Source of the DNA: Acidaminococcus fermentans_A
Lineage (GTDB): Bacteria; Bacillota; Negativicutes; Acidaminococcales; Acidaminococcaceae
NCBI RefSeq assembly: GCF_052216985.1
Contig: NZ_JBQOUY010000013.1
Location: 1-64,000 of the forward strand
Direction of reading: 5' to 3'
Length of the DNA: 64,000 nucleotides
The position numbers and the translations under genes are program-made. Shown in pieces: positions 63,097 through 64,000 of the stretch. Below the pieces are notes generated by a model. The model searched no databases. It was not told the origin of the DNA and saw only the letters and a program-made list of their open reading frames with translations. Position 1 is the first letter of the stretch. Each line of letters opens with the position of its first letter.

Positions 63097-64000
63097 ATGG
63101 ATAATGGAAAATTTAAGGAAATAAAAGGAAAGGAAAACTTTTTTGATAAAATCATTCGTTTGATCGAAGTGGTGGGAAATAAATTACCAAATCCAGTTAT
63201 CCTGTTTTTCTTGGTTTGGCTTTTTGTCTTGATTTTGTCCCAGCTGCTAAATGGTGTTTCGGCAACGGATCCCTCTACTGGAAAAACGGTGATGGTCAAA
63301 GGCCTCCTTAATGGCAAGGACTTAACCTGGATGATAAAATCGATGGTCAAGAACTATACCAGTTTCTCTCCCTTGGGTGTAGTCTTGGTGATGATGATTG
63401 GGTTGGGTGTTACGACAGGCAGCGGTCTTTTAAATGAGGCCATGAAAAAAATAGCAGTAGTTCCTGAAAAATGGCTGGTATTTATTCTGTTGTTCGTGGG
63501 GATTTGCGGCAATATTGCTTCAGGAGCAGCTTCAGCTATTATCCCTGCATTGGGAGCAGCTCTTTTTCATGCGGCTCATAAAGACCCTATTTTTGGGCTG
63601 TGTATAGGCTTTGCCGGTGTTACGGCAGGATTTACGGCAAACTTAGCGCTGACAGGAACAGATGCTTTGCTAGCTGGGATTTCAACCACCGCTTATCAAC
63701 TGGTTAAACCCAATGCTTCTGTATCTATTGCCTGTAACTATTATTTTATGTTTGCATCGACTCTTGTTATCGCAGTTGTTGCTACACTAGTCGTCAACAA
63801 ATTTTTAATGCCACGTTATGGACAGTGGAATCCCAAATATGATTACTGCCAGGCTTCTATTGAAATCAAAAATGCGGAGAAAGAATTTCTGCCTTCCGAA
63901 CTTGTCAATAAAGGACTCCATAGAGCCCTTCTGGCTACTGTGATTTATTGGGCTTTTCTGATAGGAATATTGAATCAAATCCTGTTGGATGGGATTGTGA
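63097..64000 (+). CDS. AbgT-family permease, cut by the window end
   Basis: The first 301 residues of a second AbgT homologue; the frame is open to the last base. KLPNPVILFFLVWLFVLILS, SFSPLGVVLVMMIGLG, CGNIASGAASAIIPALGAA and LTGTDALLAG match the paralogue at 56586. ATG 63097 follows GGGGGAATAACA. Probable role: uptake of the compound handled by the M28-like protein, under the divergent LysR regulator. Confidence 0.9.
   Translation, partial: MDNGKFKEIKGKENFFDKIIRLIEVVGNKLPNPVILFFLVWLFVLILSQLLNGVSATDPSTGKTVMVKGLLNGKDLTWMIKSMVKNYTSFSPLGVVLVMMIGLGVTTGSGLLNEAMKKIAVVPEKWLVFILLFVGICGNIASGAASAIIPALGAALFHAAHKDPIFGLCIGFAGVTAGFTANLALTGTDALLAGISTTAYQLVKPNASVSIACNYYFMFASTLVIAVVATLVVNKFLMPRYGQWNPKYDYCQASIEIKNAEKEFLPSELVNKGLHRALLATVIYWAFLIGILNQILLDGIV

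Noticed and set aside
1..64000. Search for tRNA, rRNA, IS elements, prophage, toxin-antitoxin and CRISPR-Cas genes
   Set aside because: No matching sequence or protein was seen in any part of the window.

Overview
The window is about 64 kb of dense bacterial chromosome carrying roughly 53 protein genes. No rRNA, tRNA, transposase, phage gene or CRISPR array is visible. Clear AGGAGG-type ribosome sites, many TTGACA/TATAAT-type promoter elements, citrate lyase genes and an unusual load of carboxylate and glutamate-related transporters fit an anaerobic, amino-acid or organic-acid fermenting Firmicute of the Negativicutes type. Acidaminococcaceae is my best guess. That assignment comes from gene content and sequence style, not from a marker gene.

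The layout is a chain of small catabolic modules, most made of one regulator, one transporter and one or two enzymes. (1) 192-8727: two divergent LysR modules, each with a GltS-family permease and a DRE-TIM aldolase or synthase; the second adds a D-2-hydroxyacid dehydrogenase. (2) 8810-11424: a decayed ABC binding-protein remnant, then an NRAMP-related transporter without metal-site residues beside a DUF1445 (D-glutamate cyclase-like) protein. (3) 11478-20176: aminotransferase, LysR plus AEC permease, a second 2-hydroxyacid dehydrogenase with a third GltS homologue, a DUF1275 protein, a LysR and a small membrane protein. (4) 20232-24600: LysR divergent from a split UxaA-type dehydratase and an IlvD/Edd dehydratase. 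(5) 24741-33427: CitA/CitB-type two-component system, two 2-hydroxycarboxylate transporters flanking citD-citE-citF, and an esterase-like hydrolase. (6) 33505-37562: GntR regulator with twin palindromic operators, aconitase-type large and small subunits, GntP permease. (7) 37784-42822: SLC13-type permease, RraA-like aldolase, M20 amidohydrolase, GntR/UTRA regulator, alpha/beta hydrolase. (8) 43183-47962: DUF6282 hydrolase, complete TRAP transporter, LysR. (9) 48048-55680: gamma-glutamyltransferase with sodium symporter and GntR regulator; then MBL-fold protein, CdaR regulator and GntP permease. (10) 55850-64000: TetR with a near-ideal promoter and operator, AbgT permease and M32 carboxypeptidase; then LysR, an M28-like protein and a second AbgT permease cut by the window end.

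The common theme is uptake of hydroxy-, oxo- and amino-dicarboxylates or their conjugates, followed by cleavage inside the cell. Several modules (AbgT + M32, AbgT + M28-like, symporter + leaderless gamma-glutamyltransferase, M20 amidohydrolase, NRAMP-like + DUF1445) could release or process glutamate from conjugates. That reading is inference. Transcription units are separated by hairpin terminators that fall into a few repeated sequence families.
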